A DNA stretch of 5,306 bases from Ruminococcus sp. (GTDB lineage Bacteria; Bacillota; Clostridia; Oscillospirales; Ruminococcaceae): contig JAIDNR010000375.1 in the NCBI GenBank assembly GCA_029063695.1, positions 1-5,306 of the forward strand, written 5' to 3'. This document shows positions 1-5,276 of the stretch, piece by piece. The translations under genes were made by a program, and so were the position numbers. The notes under the pieces are model-generated. The model saw only the letters and a list, made by a program, of their open reading frames with translations, made no database searches and had not been told where the DNA came from. Position 1 is the stretch's first letter; every line of letters starts with the position of its first letter.

Positions 1-5
1 GAATA

Positions 6-38
6 GGACGGTGACGGGAATGTTACCGTTCTTTTTCT
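6..38 (+). terminator. Intrinsic terminator of the upstream gene
   Basis: The arms at 6-15 and 22-31 pair over about 10 bp with two G-T wobbles. The loop is GGGAAT, and a T-rich run (TTTTTCT) follows. A TAG at 4-6 could be the stop of an upstream + strand gene whose body lies outside the window. The hairpin would insulate the cassette from upstream transcription. The T run faces the + strand only. Confidence 0.7.
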
Positions 39-90
39 AAGTACTGCCCCGATAAATATGTTTGTATCCTTAAAATTTCTGGGATTTTCA

Positions 91-102
91 GATACCTGTA
101 TC
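91..102. promoter_or_regulatory. Perfect 12-bp dyad, possible operator
   Basis: GATACCTGTATC consists of 5-bp inverted arms around a CT centre. It ends 23 bases before the TATAAT box at 126-131, so it touches the place where a -35 element would sit. This position suits a repressor or activator site, but a 5-bp arm is short and could be chance. No regulator gene is visible in the window. Confidence 0.25.
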
Positions 103-131
103 AACTCCAAAAATCAAATATATATTATAAT
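101..131 (+). promoter_or_regulatory. Candidate promoter for the amidoligase operon
   Basis: A consensus -10 hexamer, TATAAT, lies at 126-131 in an AT-rich stretch. No good -35 is found: TCAACT at 101-106 matches TTGACA at only 3 of 6 positions and gives a 19-base spacer. Transcription would start near 138, inside the first arm of the hairpin at 129-163. The box is part of a palindromic ATTATAAT, so it could also be read on the minus strand. Confidence rests on the -10 alone. Confidence 0.4.
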
Positions 132-172
132 TCCGATAAGGTGAATCCAGCCTTATCGGAATTTTTGTTTTT
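129..172 (+). terminator. Strong leader hairpin with T-tract (terminator or attenuator)
   Basis: A perfect 13-bp stem (129-141 with 151-163) encloses a 9-base loop. It is followed by a T-rich run to 172. The next base begins the GGAGG ribosome binding site of the amidoligase gene, so the hairpin lies directly in front of that gene with no room for a further promoter. It should stop transcripts entering from upstream. A transcript starting from the candidate promoter near 138 would lack most of the first arm and could escape termination. Confidence 0.75.
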
Positions 173-184
173 GGAGGTTTTTAA

Positions 185-1288
185 ATGGAAGAAGAAAAAA
201 GATACTGCTCCTACTGTGGTGACGTTCTTGATGAGGATGACTGTGGTACATGGGTAGGCGAGGACTTACTTTGTGAATCCTGCGTGGACGATGAATGTAT
301 TGTATGCGACCATTGTGGAGATACAGTGTATTCTGATGATTCAGAAAGCGATGACAACATTTCTCTTTGTGCTGACTGCTACAACGACTATTATCGCAGA
401 TGTGAGTGTTGCCGTTGTATCATTCACGACAACGACGTAAACTGGCACAATGAACTACCTTATTGCAACGGTTGCTATGATGAAATCGACAGCGACTACG
501 AAATTGAGGGCTACGATTATAAGCCTGAACCGATTTTCTATGGTGACAGCTATATGTACTTCGGTGTGGAACTGGAAGTAGACAAAGGCGGTAAGGACGG
601 CGAAAATGCCCGTACTCTCAAAGATACAGCAAACTACAGACACGAACACATCTACATCAAATCAGACGGAAGTTTGAACGACGGCTTTGAAATTGTCTCC
701 CACCCAATGACACTTGACTATCATATGAACACAATGGACTGGGAAAGCGTTCTGCATGAAGCTGTAAACATGGATTACCGTTCACATCAGACGGAAACTT
801 GCGGTTTACATATTCACGTCAACCGTGATGCCTTTGGTGAAAATCAGGCGGAACAGGAAGAAGTTATTGCCAAAATCCTATTCTTTATTGAGAAACACTG
901 GGCAGAAATGTTCAGATTCAGCAGAAGAAATGAGTACAACATGAATCGCTGGTCTGCACGTTACGGTTTAGAAAAGACGGGCAAGGAAATATTAGAGAAA
1001 GCCAAAGAAAGTGGATATGGCAGATATGTCGCTGTTAATCTTCGTAATTACAGCACTATTGAGTTCAGACTTTTCCGTGGAACACTAAAATTGAATACCT
1101 TTTTAGCCACTTTGCAGCTCGTCAACGAGATTTGCAGAGTGGCTCTTTTGTTTTCGGAAGAAGAAATTGAAAAGATGTCGTGGTCTGTTTTTGTGAGGGA
1201 TATGAACCATTATCCTGAACTCGTGCAGTACTTAAAGGAACGTCAGCTTTACATCAACGAAGAAATTTTTGCAGAGGAGGAAATGTAA
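185..1288 (+). CDS. Amidoligase-family (GS-like) enzyme with N-terminal zinc-finger domain
   Basis: This 367-aa protein fits the putative amidoligase family (glutamine-synthetase fold), predicted to make amide bonds using ATP. Family-type motifs run in order: GVELEVD (127-133, with the metal-binding E-x-E at E129/E131), SDGS (160-163) with E169 and S172-H173, LHIHV (208-212), and NLRNYSTIEFRLFRGT (285-300). All look intact, so it is probably active. Residues 1-100 are a separate cysteine-rich region with three CxxC-X17/18-CxxC units: C8/C11 with C30/C33, C41/C44 with C62/C65, and C73/C76 with C94/C97. These are likely LIM- or ribbon-like zinc sites. The start is set by GGAGG at 173-177, 7 bases upstream. 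No signal peptide or membrane segment is seen, so it is cytoplasmic. The stop is one base before the glutamine amidotransferase start, which suggests an ammonia- or glutamine-linked joint reaction. The family call is firm; the substrate is unknown. Confidence 0.85.
   Translation: MEEEKRYCSYCGDVLDEDDCGTWVGEDLLCESCVDDECIVCDHCGDTVYSDDSESDDNISLCADCYNDYYRRCECCRCIIHDNDVNWHNELPYCNGCYDEIDSDYEIEGYDYKPEPIFYGDSYMYFGVELEVDKGGKDGENARTLKDTANYRHEHIYIKSDGSLNDGFEIVSHPMTLDYHMNTMDWESVLHEAVNMDYRSHQTETCGLHIHVNRDAFGENQAEQEEVIAKILFFIEKHWAEMFRFSRRNEYNMNRWSARYGLEKTGKEILEKAKESGYGRYVAVNLRNYSTIEFRLFRGTLKLNTFLATLQLVNEICRVALLFSEEEIEKMSWSVFVRDMNHYPELVQYLKERQLYINEEIFAEEEM
1274..1280 (+). promoter_or_regulatory. Ribosome binding site fixing the amidotransferase start
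   Basis: GAGGAGG lies inside the last codons of the amidoligase gene, 9 bases before the ATG at 1290. It supports the 1290 start over the in-frame ATG at 1269, which lies upstream of it. Confidence 0.75.
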
Positions 1289-1289
1289 T

Positions 1290-2225
1290 ATGTGTGCGAT
1301 TTTTGGATTTCTTAACTATGGCAAGAAAATTAGCCATAAAGTTTTGACAAAACTTTTGCGTGAGTTGTCTATTGCGGCAGAAGTCAGAGGCACAGACGCA
1401 ACAGGAATCAGCTATGTCAAGAACGGAAAAATGGTTACTTTTAAGAAAGCGAAACCTGCTCACAAGGTCAATCTTTACTTTCCGAAAGGAACAACGACAG
1501 TAATCGGACATACACGCTTTACAACTCAGGGCAGTGAAAAGCAGAACTATAATAATCACCCATTTGAGTCGGAAAAAGGCTTTGCGTTGGCACATAACGG
1601 TGTAATCTACAATGACAAAGAACTCCGCAAAAAATATATGCTCCCCGGCACAAAAATCGAAACGGACAGTTATATTGCTGTTCAGCTTTTGGAAAATCAG
1701 AAAACTGTTGATTTTGAAAGTATCAAGACTGTGGCAGAGATAGTTGAAGGCAGTTTTGTTTTCACAATTCTTAGAGATGATAACACCCTGTTTCTTGTCA
1801 AGAGCAGTAATCCGATAACATTGCTTCACTTTCAGGAATACGGATTGTATCTTTACGCTTCTACGTCTGAAATACTCAAAGTAGCTTTAAAGAATTCAAA
1901 ATTTAAAGCTAAATACGAGATTGTTAACATACATACAGGTGATATAGTGCGTATTGGCTCAGACGGTAAACTTTCTTCAAGTACTTTTGAAAGCACAGAA
2001 TTAGATTATGGATTTCGCCGTTATTTCAGTTGGTATGATGTTTTTGAGAAAGATGAGAACTATGAAAACGATTTACTTTTAATCTGTGGTTGCTATGGTG
2101 TAGACCGTAAAGATGTAGAGCTGTTGCTGGAATACGGCTATACAGCGGACGAAATTGAAGATATGCTGTATAACAGCGACTTTTTTGAAGAAGCTGTTTC
2201 AGAAATAAAATCAATGTTCATATGA
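1290..2225 (+). CDS. Stand-alone class II glutamine amidotransferase
   Basis: This 311-aa protein has the N-terminal-nucleophile glutaminase domain that hydrolyses glutamine to glutamate and ammonia. Starting at 1290 gives MCAIFGF, placing the catalytic cysteine at residue 2, ready to be exposed by Met removal. The 1269 ATG would bury it and is rejected. Other class II motifs are RGTDATG (33-39), GHTRFTTQGS (73-82), NNHPF (88-92), LAHNGVIYN (100-108) and ETDSYIA (124-130). The glutaminase fold probably ends near residue 230. No PRPP-transferase, sugar-isomerase or asparagine-synthetase domain follows, so a separate protein must use the ammonia. The amidoligase gene one base upstream is the obvious partner; GS-like amidoligases are known to cluster with such glutaminases. 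Residues 240-311 form an unassigned, acidic, probably helical tail. The exact role is inferred. Confidence 0.88.
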   Translation: MCAIFGFLNYGKKISHKVLTKLLRELSIAAEVRGTDATGISYVKNGKMVTFKKAKPAHKVNLYFPKGTTTVIGHTRFTTQGSEKQNYNNHPFESEKGFALAHNGVIYNDKELRKKYMLPGTKIETDSYIAVQLLENQKTVDFESIKTVAEIVEGSFVFTILRDDNTLFLVKSSNPITLLHFQEYGLYLYASTSEILKVALKNSKFKAKYEIVNIHTGDIVRIGSDGKLSSSTFESTELDYGFRRYFSWYDVFEKDENYENDLLLICGCYGVDRKDVELLLEYGYTADEIEDMLYNSDFFEEAVSEIKSMFI

Positions 2226-2232
2226 GGAGGTG
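2224..2232 (+). promoter_or_regulatory. Ribosome binding site of the 34-aa ORF
   Basis: GAGGAGGTG is a near-perfect anti-16S match that overlaps the amidotransferase stop codon and sits 6 bases before the ATG at 2239. Such a strong site is good evidence that the tiny ORF is translated. Confidence 0.7.
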
Positions 2233-2238
2233 AAAAGC

Positions 2239-2343
2239 ATGAAAGGTTTTGTTGCAGGTGTAATATTCACGATTGTTGCAGAAAGTACGATTGCAATTGC
2301 AGTTTTGGCAAACGCAATCAAGAAAGGAGCTGATGAGGAATGA
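2239..2343 (+). CDS. 34-aa putative membrane micro-protein
   Basis: The product begins MKGFVAGVIFTIVAES, continues with a hydrophobic run to about residue 24, and ends in a charged tail (KKGADEE). Residues 4-24 could form one membrane helix, although a glutamate near position 15 interrupts it. Translation is supported by the strong ribosome binding site at 2224-2232 and by position: 13 bases after the amidotransferase stop and overlapping the next tiny ORF by ATGA. It resembles in size and layout the small membrane DUF proteins (for example DUF3789) of Firmicutes mobile elements, but I cannot confirm that family. It could be a membrane anchor, a small regulator, or a peptide acted on by the upstream enzymes. 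The function is unknown. Confidence 0.6.
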   Translation: MKGFVAGVIFTIVAESTIAIAVLANAIKKGADEE

Positions 2344-2420
2344 AGCAAGCATTAGAAATTGTCACTGAAGTGATAGTGTGTGTGGTGAAAGTATTCAAGG
2401 CACTCAGAAAGAAAAAATAA
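2340..2420 (+). CDS. 26-aa basic hydrophobic micro-protein, translationally coupled
   Basis: The product starts MKQALEIVTEVIVCVVKVF and ends in a basic cluster (LRKKK). The central valine/isoleucine-rich stretch is amphipathic or membrane-seeking. The start codon overlaps the preceding stop (ATGA, 2340-2343), and an AAGGAG-type site lies at about 2324-2329, 10 bases upstream. Both point to coupled translation. The stop at 2418-2420 is followed after 8 bases by an intrinsic terminator, so this is the last gene of the first module. No family is recognised. Possibilities include a small membrane peptide, a toxin-like peptide, or a substrate of the amidoligase pair. At 26 codons a chance ORF remains possible, although the coupling and spacing argue against it. 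Confidence 0.5.
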   Translation: MKQALEIVTEVIVCVVKVFKALRKKK

Positions 2421-2428
2421 CTTGTAAA

Positions 2429-2460
2429 TGGGCAGGATTTGATGTTCTGCCCGATTTTTT
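2429..2460 (+). terminator. Intrinsic terminator between the two modules
   Basis: GGGCAG at 2430-2435 pairs with CTGCCC at 2447-2452 and is extended inward by a G-T and an A-T pair. The loop is about 7 bases, and six T residues end at 2460. It follows the 26-aa ORF, and its T run ends one base before the AAAGGAGG of the DUF1643 gene. No convincing promoter lies between the hairpin and that gene, so the downstream genes appear to depend on readthrough or on a promoter within the micro-ORFs. Confidence 0.8.
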
Positions 2461-2474
2461 GAAAGGAGGAAATC

Positions 2475-2999
2475 ATGAAAACTGAAACGGCAACAATCAA
2501 AAGTAAGGCTTTGTTTTCCGACAATGGAGAACATCGTTTACTGCTACGTAAGGAGTGGGACAAGAACAAAAAAACAGCTATGATAATCATGATAAATCCG
2601 AACACTGCCGACACTCTCAATATGGATTTGACAACAATGCTTGTTATCAATAATCTGAATGAACTGGGATTCGGTTGTGTGAATATTGTTAATCTGTACA
2701 GCAAAATAATGCCGAAATTAAGCCTTAGATTCAATTCTGATGATGATTTGATTGACAAGGAAACAGACACTATTATTGAACAGTATGCGGCAATGAGTGA
2801 TGCAGTAATTATTGCATGGGGCAGTATCGGAAACAACAGTCAGCGAGTTCGTGAACGTCAGAAGAATATTTTTGAACTGCTTGAACCGTATGCGAACAAG
2901 CTGTATCAAATCGGAGAAGAAGGCTATCACCCTTTAACTCCTGCAATTCGTACAGAATGGACACTTGAACCCTATAATTTTAAGGAGGAAAACACATGA
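2475..2999 (+). CDS. DUF1643 family protein
   Basis: This 174-aa protein matches the DUF1643 pattern. It has an RLLLRKEWD-type opening (21-29), the hallmark INPNTAD (40-46), the buried strand GCVNIVNLYS (67-76), AWGSIG (114-119) and a GYHPL segment (150-154) corresponding to the usual Gly-x-His-Pro near the C-terminus. The length is typical. The biochemical function is not known. Such proteins are common in phages and mobile elements, and the conserved Asn, Asp and His residues suggest an enzyme. AAAGGAGG at 2462-2469 lies 5 bases before the ATG and fixes the start. The stop overlaps the next start (ATGA, 2996-2999), so the two are translationally coupled. A terminator sits immediately upstream. 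No signal peptide is visible; it is probably cytoplasmic. Confidence 0.8.
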   Translation: MKTETATIKSKALFSDNGEHRLLLRKEWDKNKKTAMIIMINPNTADTLNMDLTTMLVINNLNELGFGCVNIVNLYSKIMPKLSLRFNSDDDLIDKETDTIIEQYAAMSDAVIIAWGSIGNNSQRVRERQKNIFELLEPYANKLYQIGEEGYHPLTPAIRTEWTLEPYNFKEENT

Positions 3000-3289
3000 T
3001 AAAGATGACTAATCTTGAAGAAATAAAGGCTTTCCCTGAGCCTGAAATCAGGGAATACATCTTCAACAAAGCAACACAGATGATGACAGAATACGATGTT
3101 GAAAATCTCGACGATATTGGCTGCTTTGTTGTGCTTGACGGTTCAGAAAATCAGATGTTCGAGGTATCAGAAATGGAATTTGTTGAGGTGCTGAATATCA
3201 GTAACAAAACATATCTTCACGGTGTAAAAATTCTCGGAGACAGCTATGGTTATGACATTTATCTGCCTGTTGAGGTAGTAAAATGCTGA
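2996..3289 (+). CDS. Hypothetical 97-aa acidic protein
   Basis: I do not recognise this family. The protein is small, soluble-looking and acidic, with an N-terminal helical part (about 5-40, including PEPEIREYIFNKATQMM) followed by a probable beta-rich part (about 41-97) that ends LPVEVVKC. There is no metal-binding cluster, signal peptide or membrane helix. It is well supported as a gene: TAAGGAGG at 2981-2988 lies 7 bases before the ATG, the start overlaps the DUF1643 stop by 4 bases, and its end overlaps the recombinase start by 7 bases. The tight coupling on both sides suggests that its product is made in step with the recombinase. A recombinase accessory factor is one guess with no sequence evidence. 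Confidence 0.75.
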   Translation: MIKMTNLEEIKAFPEPEIREYIFNKATQMMTEYDVENLDDIGCFVVLDGSENQMFEVSEMEFVEVLNISNKTYLHGVKILGDSYGYDIYLPVEVVKC

Positions 3290-4833
3290 ATATACCAAAA
3301 GTGGCACTGTATGCAAGATTTTCAAGCGATAATCAGCGTAGTGAATCAATTGATGCACAAGTCAGAGCAATGAATAGCTTTTGTAAACAGAATCACTGGC
3401 AGATAGTTGCAACATATACAGACGAAGCAAGGAGTGCAACAACTGACAACAGACCACAGTTCCAGCAGATGATAAGCGACAGCAGTAAAGGCATTTTTGA
3501 AATAGTTCTTGTACACAAATTAGACAGATTTTCAAGAGACAGATATGACAGTGCAATCTATAAAAAACGCTTGAAAAAGAACAATGTAAGACTTTGCAGT
3601 GTTCTTGAACGTATGGACGACAGTCCCGAAAGTATTATGATGGAAAGTGTTCTTGAAGGTATGGCGGAGTATTACTCAAAAAACCTGTCAAGAGAGGTAA
3701 TGAAAGGTATGAATGAAACAGCTCTCCAGTGCAAACACACTGGAGGCTGTACGCCTCTTGGATACGATTTGAACGAGAATAAACGCCTGATAATCAATGA
3801 ACACGAAGCAGAAGCAGTCAAAATAATATTTCAGATGTTCGCTGACGGTCACGGCTATACGGCAATTATCAATTATCTGAATGAACACGGCTACAAGACC
3901 AAAAAAGGTTGTATTTTCGGTAAAAACAGCTTGTATGAAATTCTTAACAACGAAAAATATACAGGTGTTTTTGTGTTCAATAAGGCTGCCGCTAAGGTTG
4001 ACGGAAAGCGAAACAATCATAATTACAAGACTTCCGATAAGGTCATAAGGGTAGAGGGTGGCTGTCCTGCAATAATCAGCAAAAAGCTTTTTGAGAAAGT
4101 ACAACGCAAGAAAGCTGCTAACAGACGTAATACAGGTCAATATCATTCCAAAGAATTTTACTTGCTTACAGGTAAGATTTTCTGCGGAATATGCGGAAAA
4201 AGAATGCAAGGAAATCTCAGATTTTCAGGCAGAAGTAAAACAAGACTTGCAACGTATCGCTGTAATACGCACCGTTCTGAATGTAAAAATAAAGAAATCA
4301 ATAAAGATTACTTAGATGTATATATTGTTGAACTGCTCCGAAAGAAGATTTTTAATGCTAATTCACTGAAACATCTTGTAAACAATGTAAACACATATAT
4401 TCGTCAGTACAACAGTGAGTATGATGCAAGTTATGAATCTGTAAAGGCTGAATATGACGAAATACATGGAAATCTTGACAACATTACAAAAGCAGTCGAG
4501 AAAGGCATTATCACTGAAAGTCTTATTGAAAGAGCTGAACAATTAGAGCAGAAACGTGCAGAAGTTGAAATACAGCTTTCAACAATGCATCAGTATGTGC
4601 CGATTGAGTACAAAGATTTTTCGCCTATAATAGACGAGTTCAAAGGCTTGGAACGTGGTACAGAATCATTCCGTACATTCATACAGCATTATGTAAATAA
4701 AATTACAGTTTACCCTTATCATCTTGAAATAGAACTGAATACAGGTCTTGGAATGGCTGACAAATTGAACGAAGTCGTTACAATAAGACGTGGGGAACTC
4801 TATCAGCTTTTTGAATCAAGGGTACGAGAATAG
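3283..4833 (+). CDS. Large serine recombinase (site-specific integrase/excisionase)
   Basis: This 516-aa recombinase cuts and rejoins attachment-site DNA through a 5'-phosphoserine link. The catalytic resolvase domain covers about 5-150: YARFSSDNQ has the nucleophile S14 with R12, and KLDRFSRDRYD (79-89) gives R82 and R85. ESVLEGMAEYYSKNLSREV (121-139) is the expected long-helix region with R137. A recombinase domain follows (about 155-270, with GGCTPLGYDLNENKRLIIN), then a zinc ribbon (C301/C304 and C327/C334), then a coiled coil at about 375-435 that normally controls integration versus excision. All key residues are present and the length is typical, so it is probably active. GAGG at 3272-3275 lies 7 bases before the ATG, and the start overlaps the preceding gene by 7 bases. 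Such enzymes usually sit at one end of an element. Here it is embedded in an operon. Attachment sites were not identified. Confidence 0.93.
   Translation: MLNIPKVALYARFSSDNQRSESIDAQVRAMNSFCKQNHWQIVATYTDEARSATTDNRPQFQQMISDSSKGIFEIVLVHKLDRFSRDRYDSAIYKKRLKKNNVRLCSVLERMDDSPESIMMESVLEGMAEYYSKNLSREVMKGMNETALQCKHTGGCTPLGYDLNENKRLIINEHEAEAVKIIFQMFADGHGYTAIINYLNEHGYKTKKGCIFGKNSLYEILNNEKYTGVFVFNKAAAKVDGKRNNHNYKTSDKVIRVEGGCPAIISKKLFEKVQRKKAANRRNTGQYHSKEFYLLTGKIFCGICGKRMQGNLRFSGRSKTRLATYRCNTHRSECKNKEINKDYLDVYIVELLRKKIFNANSLKHLVNNVNTYIRQYNSEYDASYESVKAEYDEIHGNLDNITKAVEKGIITESLIERAEQLEQKRAEVEIQLSTMHQYVPIEYKDFSPIIDEFKGLERGTESFRTFIQHYVNKITVYPYHLEIELNTGLGMADKLNEVVTIRRGELYQLFESRVRE
3718..3750 (+). repeat. Strong inverted repeat inside the recombinase gene
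   Basis: ACAGC-T-CTCCAGTG (3718-3731) pairs with CACTGGAGGCTGT (3738-3750). This gives 13 base pairs broken by a single bulged T at 3723, with a 6-base loop (CAAACA). It lies over codons 146-156, between the catalytic and recombinase domains. No T-tract follows, so it is not an ordinary terminator. Confidence 0.65.
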
Positions 4834-4844
4834 GAGGATTTAAA

Positions 4845-5138
4845 ATGTTTGAGAAAAATAAACCGAGATACCTTACAAGAGGTGTAGATGAGAGTATACC
4901 GCTTGAACTTCAAATGTTCATGTGGGAAGCGATTGACAGAATGCCAGAACCAAAAGACTATTTGCAGGTGTTCAGACTGGCAGAACAGAACTGCTTGCAA
5001 GTAATTCACCATACAGCAGAACAGCCTGAATTTGATATGACATACATTCTGCCAACAGTAACAAAAGCAGTCACAGCTAAAGTCTACATAATTGACGACG
5101 GCGACCACTGTACTATGCTTTTAGCAAGCGAGTACTAA
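4845..5138 (+). CDS. DUF960 family protein
   Basis: This 97-aa protein strongly resembles DUF960, a short uncharacterised family of Firmicutes, phages and mobile elements. Hallmarks are KPRYLTRGVDESIP (6-19), LQMFMWEAIDRM (22-33), PKDYLQVF (36-43) and the C-terminal VTAKVYIIDDGDHCTMLLASEY (76-97), ending exactly where the family usually ends. The length is typical and the protein looks complete, soluble and cytoplasmic. Its function is unknown. AGGAGG at 4832-4837 overlaps the recombinase stop codon and lies 7 bases before the ATG, so it is co-transcribed with the recombinase. It is the last gene of the block, followed after 7 bases by a strong terminator hairpin. Confidence 0.82.
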   Translation: MFEKNKPRYLTRGVDESIPLELQMFMWEAIDRMPEPKDYLQVFRLAEQNCLQVIHHTAEQPEFDMTYILPTVTKAVTAKVYIIDDGDHCTMLLASEY

Positions 5139-5145
5139 TAACATG

Positions 5146-5182
5146 AAATCTCAGTCACAAATAACGTGGCTGAGATTTTTTT
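5146..5182 (+). terminator. Intrinsic terminator closing the operon
   Basis: A 13-bp stem with one T-G wobble (5146-5158 with 5166-5178) encloses a 7-base loop (AAATAAC). The stem runs into seven consecutive T residues (5176-5182). It begins 7 bases after the DUF960 stop and is the strongest terminator in the window. Confidence 0.88.
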
Positions 5183-5206
5183 AATAAGATTACGATGGTA
5201 TCGGGG

Positions 5207-5234
5207 TTGATTTCATGCCTAAAGTGAGTATAGT
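5207..5234 (+). promoter_or_regulatory. Weak promoter-like pair downstream of the operon
   Basis: TTGATT at 5207-5212 matches the -35 at 4 of 6 positions. TATAGT at 5229-5234 matches the -10 at 5 of 6, and the spacer is 16 bases. It points out of the window and could drive a gene beyond 5306. In AT-rich DNA such pairs arise by chance, and no start codon with a good ribosome binding site follows within the window. Confidence 0.3.
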
Positions 5235-5245
5235 CCTTAGTTACA

Positions 5246-5276
5246 GAGCAAATATTTCTTTGCTCGTAAATTTTTT
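5246..5276 (+). terminator. Hairpin with distal T6 run in the 3' flank
   Basis: GAGCAAA (5246-5252) pairs with TTTGCTC (5259-5265) around a 6-base loop. The T6 run starts 5 bases after the stem, farther than ideal for an intrinsic terminator. If the promoter-like pair just upstream is real, this would be a leader hairpin; otherwise it may be a backup terminator or chance. Confidence 0.35.

Noticed and set aside
47..54. CCCCGATA with an inverted copy at 5199-5206, possible element ends
   Set aside because: The match is only 8 bases, the flanks do not align, and serine integrase attachment sites are not expected to be simple terminal inverted repeats.
1..112. Minus-strand open stretch of about 36 codons running to the window edge
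   Set aside because: It contains no ATG, crosses the + strand terminator, and matches nothing I recognise.
1269..1289. Upstream in-frame ATG that would lengthen the amidotransferase by 7 residues
   Set aside because: It would place residues before the Met-Cys pair and block the N-terminal cysteine nucleophile. The ribosome binding site at 1274-1280 lies downstream of it and suits 1290.
1254..1829. 191-codon open frame on the minus strand
   Set aside because: It lies opposite the amidotransferase, has cysteine- and phenylalanine-rich antisense-type composition with no family motifs, and is a shadow of the real gene.
4032..4043. 12-base exact repeat TTCCGATAAGGT shared with the leader hairpin at 131-142
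   Set aside because: About one 12-base match is expected by chance within a sequence of this length, and the flanking bases differ. It is not treated as an attachment-site or recombination signal.
3688..4209. 173-codon open frame on the minus strand with hydrophobic stretches
   Set aside because: It is antisense to a well-conserved part of the serine recombinase, and its apparent hydrophobicity follows from the AT-rich complement.
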